From the NCBI GenBank assembly GCA_037074705.1, contig CM073596.1, positions 59,385,619 to 59,449,618 of the forward strand: 64,000 nt of DNA, given 5' to 3'. Below, in pieces: positions 31,370 to 42,937 of this stretch; position 1 is the stretch's first letter, and each line of letters opens with the position of its first letter. The notes under the pieces were generated by a model. The model saw only the letters and a program-made list of their open reading frames with translations, was not told the DNA's origin and made no database searches. The translations under genes and the position numbers were made by a program. Source of the DNA: Zhengitettix transpicula. Its lineage: Eukaryota > Arthropoda > Insecta > Orthoptera > Tetrigidae.

Positions 31370-32135
31370 CGTTGCCACGTTTACTTGTTTATTATATCAA
31401 CCCGAAAAAGTATTTAATTATTTAGTCGAGAAGTGATTTAACCTAAATCTAACTGTTCCTAGTTCCGTACACACTTTCGACCTGATAGTGCATTAATTTA
31501 ACAGCTGTAAAATACAATGAATTTTACTACCTGAGTCCCAACAAACTACCTCCGAATTTCTTCTTAAATATACTCCTGGAGTATTGCAAGATATAATTGT
31601 CCCTCACTCCTTCGGCCACTACGAAAGATTCAATTTATGAAATTCGTAGCTAGATTCAGAATGTAAACAAATGGGCGCCATATTGGAGTCACTTAATATG
31701 GCGACGAAAATTTAACTTACATTTTCCAGCGAGGACAATAATATATTTCATACTGTTTTTTATTATTATTATACGATGGAGTATTGCCGGATATAATTAT
31801 ACCTTTTTATTAAATCAAAATAGTTCTGCTTTATTGCATTACGAAATAAGATACTATTTTGGTTGCTGTTGCGCAGTGACGTCACTCTCTCGCGCTCGCG
31901 TGACGTCACGGTCTCATAGCTCGCTGTAACTCACAGCGATCACATTTTTAAAATTATATTTCTTTCCACCCTTTATGCTTGGGGGGGGGGGGGGTTTGCT
32001 ACCCCGCACAGTACCGTTTCTCGTGTTTTGAAGAATACGTGTACCAATTTCTGTTGCAATCTGTCCACGCGTTTAAATTTGTATAGTAATTAACGTAAAT
32101 ACGTACATCATCCTTTATTATAAAAAAAAAGGTAA
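31357..32135 (+). repeat. Ancient dispersed repeat R2 with paired TGACGTCA sites
   Basis: Starts at the GTGCCCGGCGTTGCC head and ends near ACGTAAATACGTACATC. The interior contains GTATTGC(A/C)(A/G)GATATAATTGT-type blocks twice, a G run at 31981-31995 and ACGTGTACCAATTTCTG. TGACGTCA occurs at 31877-31884 and 31901-31908. A reverse copy lies at 63322-64000. Arthropod genomes contain many repeats with this head; that is recollection, not a search. Confidence 0.72.
31877..31908. promoter_or_regulatory. Pair of TGACGTCA (CRE) palindromes in R2
   Basis: Two perfect 8-bp CRE palindromes, 24 bp start to start, separated by CTCTCTCGCGCTCGCG. The same pair is kept at 63812-63837 in the other R2 copy. 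Confidence 0.45.
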
Positions 32136-33020
32136 TACACGAAAATGTTGTACAGAATTATGTTGATCTTACTGTAATGGCTTAGACTGAGTTCTTGGAC
32201 AAATGTAATGCCGAGAATTTGTCTAAGGTTTGTTACGAACATGTATATCGATAATAATCGATAGTTGATCGTGATTAGAGCGTCAGTAAATATTTCTATA
32301 TACGTAACTGTATTATCTTTGGATGAAGAACGCTTTCTTAAGGAATATCATTGGTATTTCGAGTAGTTAATAGTCCGTTAACGTCCAGTGTCGATTAATG
32401 TAAATATAATTACCACTCAATTTATGAACCATCGCCTCCTCCAAACTTAACCATTTGCATTGAATTTAGGATTTACAGTGTTGTCACTTTTTCACACGAC
32501 TCTGTAAATCTCTGTGGCCTGTGCGTCTCTCCCTCTCTGGCCATTATATTTCAGTATATGAGAGTGTAGGGAAAACATCCCCCTATTCCTTTTCCCTGCT
32601 GTGACAGAGAGCCATTACATCGTTCCCGGGTAACGGCTGCAAGGGGGGGGGAACTCCCTTTACCTCCGCAATGGTTTCTTTATTTCTATTTCTTATTTAT
32701 TTTATTGGTCGCGCGCGAGTTTCAAGTTTTAGCCATTTCTCCTGAAGAATGGCCTAGGGGGGGGGGGGGGACAGGGTGGAATGGAAAGGCTCGGGGAAAG
32801 TGTGCAAGGGGGGTTGTATAGCTGCTTCTCCACAGACGGCAATCTAAACTTCTTGCAGAATTGAAGAACTTCCAGTATTCCGCGGATACGAACCATTGGC
32901 TCCAACGTTGCCAGATAGATAATTGCAATAACACTCGACGTCAAGAGATCGTCGGGACGGATCAGAAACGTGAAGATAATACTTCACAAATTTCGAAGTA
33001 ATTATTTCCAAATTCAAAAA
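32136..33020. other. No gene recognised
   Basis: Unremarkable apart from G runs at 32644-32651 and 32757-32770. The stretch 32440-32640 is less repetitive. Confidence 0.45.
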
Positions 33021-33367
33021 AAATTTTTTTTTTAGGGTAACAGGCTACATGAGGGTAATCCACATGGTGGAAACTCCCCTTGAATAGCATAGGAAGGGAT
33101 TTGAAAGGGGGGATGCGGAAGGGTAGAGGAAGGTAGCCAAGGGTTAACAAGGGCCCCCGGGCTGTGGTTTAAGGATCCTACCCGGCATTCATCTAAAGAA
33201 ATACAGGGAAAACCCTAGAAAAACCTGCATCAGGTATTTCAGGCATTGGGTACTTGTCCCACGCCCTTCCGATAGCGGGAGTGGAGTTTGCTGTGGGGAC
33301 GCAGCATTCCCCTTCTCCGTGCCCTCACCAGTTTAGGAGGCAGCTGGCCGACTATCCCAATTGGAAT
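33021..33367 (-). mobile_element. Element S copy 12, 5'-truncated
   Basis: Minus-strand copy from the T-run to CCGACTATCCCAATTGG. T/A-rich bases on both sides (AATTTTTTTT-like) may be the target duplication but are too simple to prove it. Confidence 0.85.
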
Positions 33368-35164
33368 TTTTTTTATTTTACGAACTAGTTTTTTAATTTC
33401 TCATTTTTATGTTCCCTCTGTGAAATAAATTCAATTAGTATTTTTTTTGTTGTTAATTAAATTTTTTTTAGGTATTTTTACAGCCTGATTAACATTTCAC
33501 GATGAGACTGTGTTTGTTGTTTTATGTATCTTTGGTTACCTGAGTTGAAAATCTCTGAAGTTATCTTATTTTTATTCTACGTCTTGTCTTATTGGTCTAT
33601 TAATAATAATAAATATATCATTAGTAGTATGTTTCAGTAACATCATCCCTGTTTATCGAGTCAAAAGTAATATTTCTACTTGGATGACTTTCAATATACA
33701 TCATTTAAGGGTCTATAATATATATTTTTTTGTTTAAATTAATATAAAATTTACAGAAATAATTTAAGAGTTTTTTAACAGTCATTTCCCTGAAAAAAAA
33801 CCATATAATAAGTCTGTTTTTATTATTCTCTTTCTAATAATATTTTTCTTACGTGGATTTTTTAAATAAAAACAACCCCCCCCGTCGTTTAACTAGACTT
33901 AATTTCCTTACTTTCTTTATTCAAAGAGGGACCAAACCCCCGTCCCCCCCACCTCCCCCGTATACCATATGTATTTATTTCTATGAATAGAATGAAAAGT
34001 CTTATACACTTACTTGCTCGTAAACTTCACTGAATTCTTTTTTTTTCCCCCACCACCCCAACCTGCCCACTTGAGAAGTTATTCAGAGCCAACTATTTTT
34101 TTTTTTCGAGGAAAGATGGCATCGTTAAAAACTTGCGAAACCTCTAAATTGGGGGGTGGTGGGGAGTGGGGGGGGGGTTGGATATGCATTCAGAGAAGAC
34201 GTATAGTAGGTTGGGGGAGAGCGGGGGGTTATTTCCCAGGGAAATACGGCCACAGTTGCTTCCTTTTCCCGCCCGTCCTTGCGTTAAAACGACTGAATCA
34301 TTTTTTTGATACGGAGGAGGAAGAAGACTTTACTTTTATTTGCGTCGAGGTATTGTAGAGAAAAACAAGAATTTTTCTGTAGAATCATTAAATATGAGAT
34401 GTAACGAGGGGAAGTTTAGTTCTCCCCACTCCTATCATTGCTTATTACTTCAAGTGTAAGGATTAGAAGGGTAACTGGTGGTAGAAATGGTGGAAGACGT
34501 TTAATAATAATAATAAAAAAAAGTCTACACTTGTTTTAAAAACTCACAAACCCTTTGTTCCTGAACCATTATAAAGATAAATCTATAAGGGAGGGGGGGT
34601 GGTTTCTTTTAATTTGAGACGATCGACCGGGTATCAGATTAATTACAAATTATCTCTGCCAAATGTAGTTCACATCAAACTAATGTCTGACAATTAATCA
34701 CAGTCACTCTCCAGTGTTGCTAAACTTTCCCTAATTCAATAACTATTATTATTATTATTATTCCCGAGTTTCCCCCTAGGATCAGTCACTTGATGATGAT
34801 GATAACATAATCGCGATTATCCAGGATACAAACAGAGGAGACTGGGTGAACTAATCTCGTAGACTAGCAATCCAATAAGCTCTGATTAATTTAATATGAG
34901 GGCTGCTAATGTGTGCCCACGTGTTCGTTTTACCACCCCCCCCTTCCCTCCCCCGCCATATTTGTCTCGTGATTCTAAATAATACGGCCAACAAAGAGAA
35001 GGTCTTATTAATCAGTATAATACATTATTATAAGTGTGTAGCGGAATTCGCATGTTGGCGACAGAGAGTTTACATAACGCGTCGCAGAGGATACACAAAC
35101 GCGGCGGCAGCGAGTAAATGATATCGCTGAAACAATCGTTCCTTAGTTTAATAGCAATTTTTTT
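33368..35164. other. Unannotated AT-rich and G-rich low-complexity region
   Basis: No gene. It has T-rich sequence to 33900, C runs at 33880-33960, G runs at 34150-34230, an ATT run at 34743-34762 and GATGAT at 34793-34803. ORFs across 34014-34358 are composition artefacts. Confidence 0.45.
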
Positions 35165-35240
35165 TGTTGCGTTCAAATACTGTATAGAAGTCAACGTAAA
35201 TACATACATGCATACAAATATACATACTTTTTATTATGTA
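35165..35240 (+). repeat. R2-type 3'-end fragment
   Basis: TCAACGTAAATACATACATG and ATACAAATATACATAC resemble the 3' end of R2 at 32095-32125 and 63322-63360. Confidence 0.45.
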
Positions 35241-35284
35241 TTATATAGATGTAATCGAAATTAATAGATTATTTGGTAACAAAA

Positions 35285-36250
35285 TATTATTAGTATATAC
35301 TCAGATCTTCTTCTTCTTCCTTCAAAGACCTAACGGCCCCGATGTGGCCTTTGGCTGCCTTCACAACCTGCCTCCTCCAATCTTCTCTCTCCTCTCGGCT
35401 TTCCCCCACCATCTGATTGTCTTCATTTTTTTTTGGATCCATCTCTTCCTTGGTCTTCCCCTTTTATTTTTAGTACCAAATATTTTCCCTTTATATATCT
35501 GCTTTGGCATTCTTTTTGTAGCCATTCTTTTGTATGTGTCCCAACCATGAGATTCTAGGTGGTTTTATAAATCTTAACTATGTCTTCTCCTTCTAGGATT
35601 CTATTTACCGCCTCCTCCAATCTTCTATCCTCTCGGATTTCTCCCACCATCTGGTTGTCTTCATTTTTTTTGGATCCATCTTTTTCTTGGTCTTCCCCTT
35701 TTATTTTTAGTACCAAATATTTTCCCTTTACATATCTGCTTTGGCATTCTTTTTGTAGCCATTCTTTTGTATGTGTCCCAACCATGAGATTCTAGGTGAT
35801 TTTATAAATCTTAACTATGTCTTCTCCTTCTAGGATTCTATTTACCGCCTCCTCCAATCTTCTATCCTCTCGGATTTCTCCCATCATCTGGTTGTCTTCA
35901 TTTTCTTCAAGTCTTCTAACACATCTTGGATCCATCTTTTCCATGGTCTTCCACTTTAATTTTAGTACCAAATATTTTCCCATGATATATCGTCTTTGGC
36001 GTTCTTCCTGTAGCTATTCTTTTGTATGTGTCCCAACCATGAGATTCTACGTAATTTTATAAATCTTAACTATGTCCTCTATTTCTAGGATGCTATTTAT
36101 CTCTTCACCTTCTTTAACAGCTCCATAGATTCTCCTAATAATTTTCCTTTCAAATCTCCTTAGAGTAACCTTATTTTTATTAGTCATGGTCCATGTCTCT
36201 GCCCTCAAACGTTACTGTGAGTGTAATTAAAGTTTTACTTCTGTTCTTCT
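35285..36250 (-). pseudogene. Non-LTR retrotransposon C-terminal region, amplified as an in-frame tandem repeat
   Basis: Read on the minus strand from the right, the sequence begins with AETWTMTNKNKVTLRRFER and KIIRRIYGAVKEGEEIN (36230 to about 36090), the usual region after the reverse transcriptase of many LINEs. Next comes a segment with EDIVKIYK, LMVGTHTKEW, GKYLVLK and EDNQMVGEIREDRRLEEA. That segment is then repeated: landmark GTGTCCCAACCATGAG starts at 35536, 35773 and 36028. Spacings are 237 bp (79 codons) and 255 bp (85 codons), both multiples of three, so the reading frame is kept across units. Each unit has an in-frame stop after IYK(I/T)T. The family normally has one such segment ending in GRPKKRW-type and REEWR-type sequence. 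This copy is dead. Confidence 0.75.
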
Positions 36251-36315
36251 TGTTAACATACTCAGATAATGTCTCTGTCCAACCGGGCTTCAGTTCCTGG
36301 GTTATCATCAACTGT

Positions 36316-36400
36316 TAAAGTTAACTGATAAAATAAATGCCAAACAACGGTTCCGGTAACCTTAATGCTTTCCTCAGGTGTAAGTGATAGTTTATTGAAA
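36316..36400 (-). repeat. Decayed family (iii) arm
   Basis: On the minus strand: CACCUGAGGAAAGC, AUUAAGGUUACC, GGAACCGUUGUUUGGC. Core CUGAGGA is kept; GAAAC has become GGAAC. No inverted partner was found. Confidence 0.5.
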
Positions 36401-37564
36401 TCCCCCCCCCCCCAGCACTCTAAAAGGACGCGTTTGTAGCGTACGTGACATCTGCGCCTCTCTGTTACGTGAAATGAAGTTACGTTTTAGCTCGTTAGCA
36501 ACTAGAACAGTGGTCGTCTGTTTCATGTTGGCGTAGACCAGCACCACCATAGTGATGTTAATATTGCAGGTTACAAGCTCGCCCCCCCTTTTTTCACCCT
36601 GCCGCAGCAAATCAAAGACCAATTAATATTTGCGGCAATTGATAGTGTTTGCCCTGATGCTTCTCTCACCACCCCCCGCGCCCCCCACGGTCGACATTTC
36701 GCGAGGATCATGTTTAATGCGGGTTAGTGGTTGTTGATTTGTTTGAATGTCCAGAGACGAAAATGATAAAACGAGACTTAGTAAATTCGATATCAATGGA
36801 TGTTAATTACACACGCTAGAGGGGTGGGAGGGAGGGAGGGAGGGATGGATGAATGTGTTTGTTCACGTTGTGTCCACTAGAAACACTCGCTTAACTAGTT
36901 TAATCTTCGCGAAATACATCCATTTACATCCCCCCCCTCACCCCCACCCCTCCACCTCAATCATGTGGAATTGCAAATGTTTGCGTCGGGTGTAGAGGGG
37001 AATTTGTGAATTGTTATCTGCTGTATACTTTACAGAGTGGTGACGTCCAACAAACGACGAGGGCCACTTCATGGTTGTCATCATTACACCACGTAACATT
37101 ATAATAATCTAGAATATATATACAAACAAGTGAAGAGCTTGATAAAAAAAACAGGCATTGTAAACCTTCGATAAGAAAAATAATTCAATTTTAAATCAAC
37201 AATATTTAACCACGTAGTAAAATTTAGGCTGACTTTTAATTTATTTTATTCCACTAGTCCTCGTATGAGGAAATGGGACACGTCATCACATAACATTACA
37301 GTATAAGAATAATTAGAAGTTAACTTAAAAATACTTAAAAATGGGGGATAACAAATTTACCAGTCCACCGTACTACATACTAATAATTACAAAAATAATC
37401 CTTTAACTATACTAAGGGTATAATAAAATATTTACAGTACTCCATGAAAATAAATATTTAATACGCACTGGTAAACAATTAATAATTACAGAATTAACTG
37501 TAATTAAAATATAGAATTACGAATCTCGCAAGGTTAAACCAAAAAAACGGAAAACAAGAAACAT
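36401..37564. other. Unannotated region
   Basis: C run at 36403-36414, (GGGA)n at 36823-36844 and C-rich 36930-36955. The portion 36415-36720 is CpG-containing and may be unique host sequence. No gene was supported. Confidence 0.4.
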
Positions 37565-37644
37565 AGAGAGAGAGAGAGATAGATAGAGAGAGATAGAGAG
37601 AAATAGAGAGAAATAGAGAGATAGAGAGAAACATAGAGAGAGAT

Positions 37645-37684
<40 letters not shown>

Positions 37685-37757
37685 CTAGAGAGAGATAAAG
37701 AGAGATAGAGAGAGCTAGAGAGAGGTAGAGAAAGGTAGAGAGAGATAGAGAGAGGGA
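37565..37757. repeat. (GA)n/(GATA)n-rich tract
   Basis: About 190 bp of AGAGAGATAGAG-type units. It generates a 130-codon Leu/Ser-rich frame on the minus strand that is not a gene. Confidence 0.93.
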
Positions 37758-38029
37758 AGGGGTGGGTGAACACTCGTTGGTCGCTTTAGAGAATAATAAT
37801 GCTCTTTTTAAAAGATTTATTGCTCCTGCCAAATACATCACCAAAAAGCAACTAACAAAACAAAGATAAAACAACTGTAATAGCAAACCAAAAGATATAA
37901 CCCCCCCTACCTCTTCTTCTTCTTATTATTATCAATTTATAAATGAAATAAATTTATTACAATTCAATCCTAAAACGAATGAAAAATGTAAGTAAATATT
38001 TACGCATATAGTTTGCAGTGCCGGTTTCA

Positions 38030-38068
<39 letters not shown>

Positions 38069-38168
38069 AATGATATATATATATATAAAACTTTATTACA
38101 TTAAAAAAATACATAAAAAAATTGATTGGGCGACAGCAGCTATATATATATATATATATATATATATA
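38030..38168. repeat. Two (TA)n tracts
   Basis: (TA)n at 38030-38064 and 38141-38168, with a shorter one at 38073-38087. Confidence 0.95.
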
Positions 38169-38709
38169 ATCTGCAAAATATTAACAATAATTATCTCCGG
38201 CTTGGTTAATGAAATCCTCCTTCTCTACAAGGTAATGTGGGCGGTTCGGTAGCTATTCATGAGCAGAGCTTAGTTCCGTACTGTGTAAAAAATCTTTAAC
38301 TTCTGAAGGCACTTTACATTAATGGTGATCCTTAGTTTAACTTGTGGCGTCAGCCGACTTGCAGTGGATCACTCACTGGTCTTGTAACAACCCCCTCGAT
38401 CTCCTTCTTCGGCCTCCACGCGATGGACGTCCACACTCCAAAACTTTTGTTCCTTACAGATCGCCAAATTTTCAACCCTCTCGTCTCTCTCACTTCACTC
38501 TCAGTTCTCACTCTTGTCTGTCTGTCTGGGCACTTTCACCGGGGTTTGGAGTATATATTCTTACTCCGCCCCCCTGCCCCCAAACGATGCAAAAAAAAGG
38601 GGGACGCGTACCCTCGGCTTCTTGGGGCCTCTCGGGCGCACGTGCAGTTTTAATTAATTCCTTCTCAGGCCCGCGGACGAAGGGCGGGCACTTACCTATG
38701 TTATTCACT

Positions 38710-38711
<2 letters not shown>
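38169..38711. other. Mixed-composition block without a recognised gene
   Basis: The block 38340-38700 is GC-richer and opens two overlapping plus-strand frames (103 and 141 codons, the longer running into the TA tract). Neither shows a domain or codon pattern I recognise. Confidence 0.35.

Positions 38712-38760
<49 letters not shown>
38712..38760. repeat. (TA)n microsatellite
   Basis: About 24 perfect TA repeats. Confidence 0.97.
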
Positions 38761-38762
<2 letters not shown>

Positions 38763-40189
38763 TTACTGATAAATTTTTTTCCAGTATATCAAAAAGTTCT
38801 CGGTGATCATGTTTCGTTTCCATTCATGCGTTATTTGATAAATATTGAAAAAAATATATTGCAGAAGATATATGGACTATATAATTTGAAAAAAAGGGGC
38901 CTTATATCCATTCGATCGGTATTTGTAGAGTCTCTGCTGGGGGGGAGGGGAGGGTGGAAATAATCATAATGTGTTGATAACTACTAATTTTGCTTTTGAA
39001 ATTTTGGAGGGTTTTTGATGAGCGATGCAATATATAGTCCGTCAGCTTTAAGCCTCTTTCAGCCATAGAGAGATACCATAAAACTCCCCCCCGGCGCCCA
39101 CCCCCCTTCCCTCCTCCCACTCTCCCAATTATCATTGTGTGACCCAATTGACCAACAGCGCTGATATTAATGAAAATATACGGGAAATAATGCTTTTAAT
39201 TAACCATTGATGCGAGCTCGAAATGAATAGTTTTAAAATGACAGCGCTGGTGCTTGTCGAGTGGGCGAGTGTGTGTGTGTGAGGAGAGCTGCACGAAAAA
39301 AAAACAAAAAACGTGGTGTTCGGACCGAAGGGTGGAATGAGGGACTGGCGTGGTTTGGGCACCGTTCGAAAATATTGGGAGTGAGGGGGGACGGGGGGAG
39401 TCGTTGGAAGTAATTTACTAGTTCAGAGGTTGGGACCACTTTTTATTGCCAGATTAGTACATTCAAATCTTCATATCGTAGAGGGAGATAAATTACAAAT
39501 CTGTTTGATCAGAGGAAAGAAATGTTAATGGTGCGTTCATATTCTTATATGCGACAAAAAAATTAATGAATTAATTGTCAACATTTGGGCCTGATTTATT
39601 ATCTGTAATGAACGTATTACATCTATAAGTTGATAAGAATAAGAATAAGTGTCGGGGGGGTTATATCTCTGGGCTTGTGTTTTGTTGTCTCCTAGTTTGT
39701 TTAGTTGCTATGGTGACGGCGAAGCGTGACCAATATATTAATTAAACCATACTAAAGTGTATATATATTTTTTATCAATATGCATGCCCTGAGATGAATT
39801 CAATCCTGAAAAGTTGAATAATAATTAAAAGGGTTTAAGTAATGAACTGGATTATTTGTTGCCCATGGAGGATTATCATCAACGATGGCTACTTTCTTGA
39901 TTAAAACCAATTCTTCCGTTTCAGTTAGCAATTGGAAATATATACAGTCCACAGATAAAAAATAATTCAGAAAATTTATAATACTTTCCAGAGATAGTAG
40001 TCTGTCACTTCGTTAGGGTCCTACTCACTACAGTCTGTTCATTTCCTTGGCTTTACCACGTGGACAATATAATTAGTTTCTATTTTTTTTTCTCCTATAT
40101 AAACCTACTATAAAAATTATTTTATTCTACTCACGATCCCAACTTATTGATTAAAAAAACTATATATTATAATTTAAGAATAAAGAAAT
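38761..40189. other. Unannotated region
   Basis: No gene. 39120-39260 contains several homeodomain-like TTAATTA and CAATTA cores and looks unique. A G run lies at 39653-39659. Confidence 0.4.
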
Positions 40190-40545
40190 TCGTTAATATA
40201 TTGTCAGTGATTAATATATGACATGATCGAATCATTGGAACGTGTACATTATTTTTCTACCTTTTCTCCGCCTCCCCCCGCAATCCTAGGGAGGGGGGGG
40301 GGTAGAACAACAACTTAACCGGCAAATTTAATATCACAATTAAACTCAGCGACATCCATAGTCCAGGATTAGACTGCAAACTCGATGAGTTTTTTGCTTT
40401 ATATTTCTGTAACGCCCCTCCACACCCCATCCCCTATCAGTACTCCCTTCCCATGCCGAGAGAGGGTTTGAAATTATCACAATCAATTCTCATTGACTCT
40501 CCAAAAATTATTTATCCGACGCAAATATACTCCTGACGACTCCAT
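40190..40545 (+). repeat. Ancient dispersed repeat R1
   Basis: Reverse complement of 45700-46050. Shared landmarks are TGATTAATATATGACATGATC, TTAAACTCAGCGA(T/C)ATC, a TGTAACGCCCCTCCA-type block, ACTCCCTTCCCAT and TCCGACGCAAATATACTCC. Both copies carry a C or G run in the middle. Confidence 0.72.
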
Positions 40546-40925
40546 TTTAAAATTTCGCGGATTATTTTCTAATCATATTGTCACTTCTATATTGATTTCT
40601 TATTTTTTAACTGCACAAGTGTATGAACCGGAATAAACAAAAATTGATTTATCTGTTAACAGTAACACTCGAACTTTTTTTTATATAGAATTATGTTTCT
40701 TTACCGTTATTTAAAATTTAATATATTGAATTTACTTCTTTATTTTTGCTGAAGACTTCAAACACCGCTTACCGTTATTTACATACAGCGGTTTATTTAC
40801 TACATTTATTGTTTTTAACCTGTAATTATTCATCTCAGAAAAATAAAATCAATTTAAACAAATTAGAATTAATATCACAAATGAATCAGAAAATACAGAT
40901 TAAATGTACAGAGAAAAACTAGATA

Positions 40926-41062
40926 TAAAAATATACATATATATATATGCATTTGAAGGTCAGATATTAATTTCTGTATGTACAATTTTTTTTACCCGTG
41001 TGAGGGTTAAAAAAATATACATAGAGAAATTAATGTCTGACCTTCAAATTCATATATATTTT
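40926..41062. mobile_element. Small foldback element
   Basis: ATATATGCATTTGAAGGTCA and its near complement TGACCTTCAAATTCATATAT bound a 135-bp hairpin with about 45-bp arms that also share TTAATTTCT. No hammerhead-like box is present. Confidence 0.7.
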
Positions 41063-41762
41063 TTAGACCACTGAATTCACTGAATTATAGTGAATTATAA
41101 TGTAACGAAAATTTTCTATAGTCTCTTTATACAACATAGTGGAAAAGAGGATTAAATCAGAATAATTATTTCCTTACGGTAGTTTTTTTTTCTGAGTCTA
41201 TCCCTGTAATGATCTATTTTGTCCATTGCATATTAAAGTCTAGTTTTGGATAATAAAAGGTTATGTACAATGAACGTTCTCCTCAGTAATTCGGAAAGAC
41301 CACAAATCCTCCACCCCTCCATCCCCCAATATTCTATAAATATCTGAATTCAGAATTTTACTAATTTCATAAGAGAAATTTTGATGACTTTCTTTACATA
41401 TATATCTTTTTTTTTTTGTATTGTACATGAGGTTGTTGGTGGAAGGGGGTTGGAGAGTTACCCCCCATCCACCTCCCCTTATGCTCATACCACACGGTCT
41501 CTGAGAGCAAAGCTCTGCGTGGTTTGCGATGCCAGCATTCTTCATCGAGCGGCGTCGTGGTGGATGGCTTAGAAAGTGTGTCAGAAGGAACTGACTGGGG
41601 CTGTTAACGCAAACGCAACATTTTCTGGGAGAGGGGGGGGGGGACGTGATCGGAGAAGAGCAACAAGTCTAACACTTGCGTACAACTTGTAAATACCGGG
41701 CTGAGGGGATCATTCTGCTAATTTATGAAATCGCTAAATTGATAAGTTTCGAAGTAGGGGAT
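41063..41762. other. No gene recognised
   Basis: AT-rich to 41280, then mixed. A G run lies at 41632-41643. A 94-codon minus-strand frame has no known domain. Confidence 0.4.
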
Positions 41763-42303
41763 AGTCTGCGAGGGCTATTCTCTCGCAGGCAGAACCTTGT
41801 AGGAGAGACACGAACGGGCTGCCTTTGGGGATGCCTCCACATCTCTCTGGTTTTTTGAACTAAGGTTCCCACAAGCCGAGGCACTTCGGCACGTTCTGAG
41901 AGGTGTATGTTCCGGGGCCACAGACCTCGGTAAGAGTTGTCCGCTATTCCCATTGGAACAATCGGCCAATTGCCACCTGAACTGGTCGAGGTACAGAGAA
42001 GGTAATGCTGCGTCCCCACAGCAAACTCTTCTCCGGCTATCGGAAGGGCGTGGGACAAGTACCAAATGCCCGACCAACCTGAGGCAGGTTTTTCTAGGGT
42101 TTATCCTGCATTACTTTTAGGCGAATGCCAGGTAGGATCGTTAAACTATAACCCGGGTGCCTCTAGTTAACCCTTTGCTACCTTCCTCTACCCTTCCGCA
42201 TCCCCCCTTACAGATCCCTTCCAATGCTATTGAAGGGGAGTTGCCACTATATGGATTACCCTATACATAACCTGTTACCCTAAAAAAAAAATGTTTGGAA
42301 GTA
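41746..42303 (+). mobile_element. Element S copy 13, full length
   Basis: Plus-strand copy from the 5' hairpin at 41763 to the A-tail ending at 42292. GTTTCGAAGTA (41746-41756) and GTTTGGAAGTA (42293-42303) flank it with one mismatch, a plausible aged target duplication. Confidence 0.9.
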
Positions 42304-42937
42304 AGAGCCCTGAATCAGGAATAAAATATACGACGGTCTGTCTGATGTTACAAAAACATGAGCAATTAAAAGAAAATATTTTATGAAGGCCTGTTTGAGT
42401 TTATAATTTTCCGTATTTGTATTACAATAAATACTGTAGGTGTTGAAATTGTAAAAAAATGTTATCGTTTATAATTCTTGTGTTTTACATAAGCAAAGCG
42501 TAAAATATATAAATACTTCATTGGCCTACTAATATTAAATTATCAAAACTACGTATCCGTTTTTAATTGAAGAAAACTAACAGTAACAGAAGAAAATGTA
42601 ACAGAGGAAAAAAAGGCTAGGATGAGAATTTTTTTTTAAAAAAAAATATTAAAAATAGCAGCTTTTAAACGACAATTCCATAAATTTACGACCCTGATTT
42701 TTCACCCTGTTTGATGATCCCTAGTCAAGTTGTGTATTGAAACGTGTCAGTGAATTTTGATGCTAGCTTAATATTGCCAACAAGCGTAATACCAAGTTAT
42801 TGACGTATTTCAAAATATTCGCAGTTCACGTGTTATCTCCATAATTTTTTTTCATACCCCTTTACTGTTTAATTCAATGCACGTTCCAGTAATGATGTTT
42901 TTCCTCGCTTGGAGATTTCATTTTGCTGTATAAATAT
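42304..42937. other. AT-rich stretch without recognised features
   Basis: No coding or repeat signal recognised. Confidence 0.5.

Noticed and set aside
36392..36622. 76-codon minus-strand frame as a possible exon
   Set aside because: No domain, no conserved splice context, and the C-terminus runs into a poly-G/C tract.
37494..37886. 130-codon Leu/Ser-rich frame
   Set aside because: Produced by the (GA)n/(GATA)n tract; low-complexity artefact.
38344..38769. 141-codon open frame, longest in the window
   Set aside because: The last part is Ile/Tyr repeats encoded by (TA)n, and the rest has no known domain, splice context or conservation evidence.
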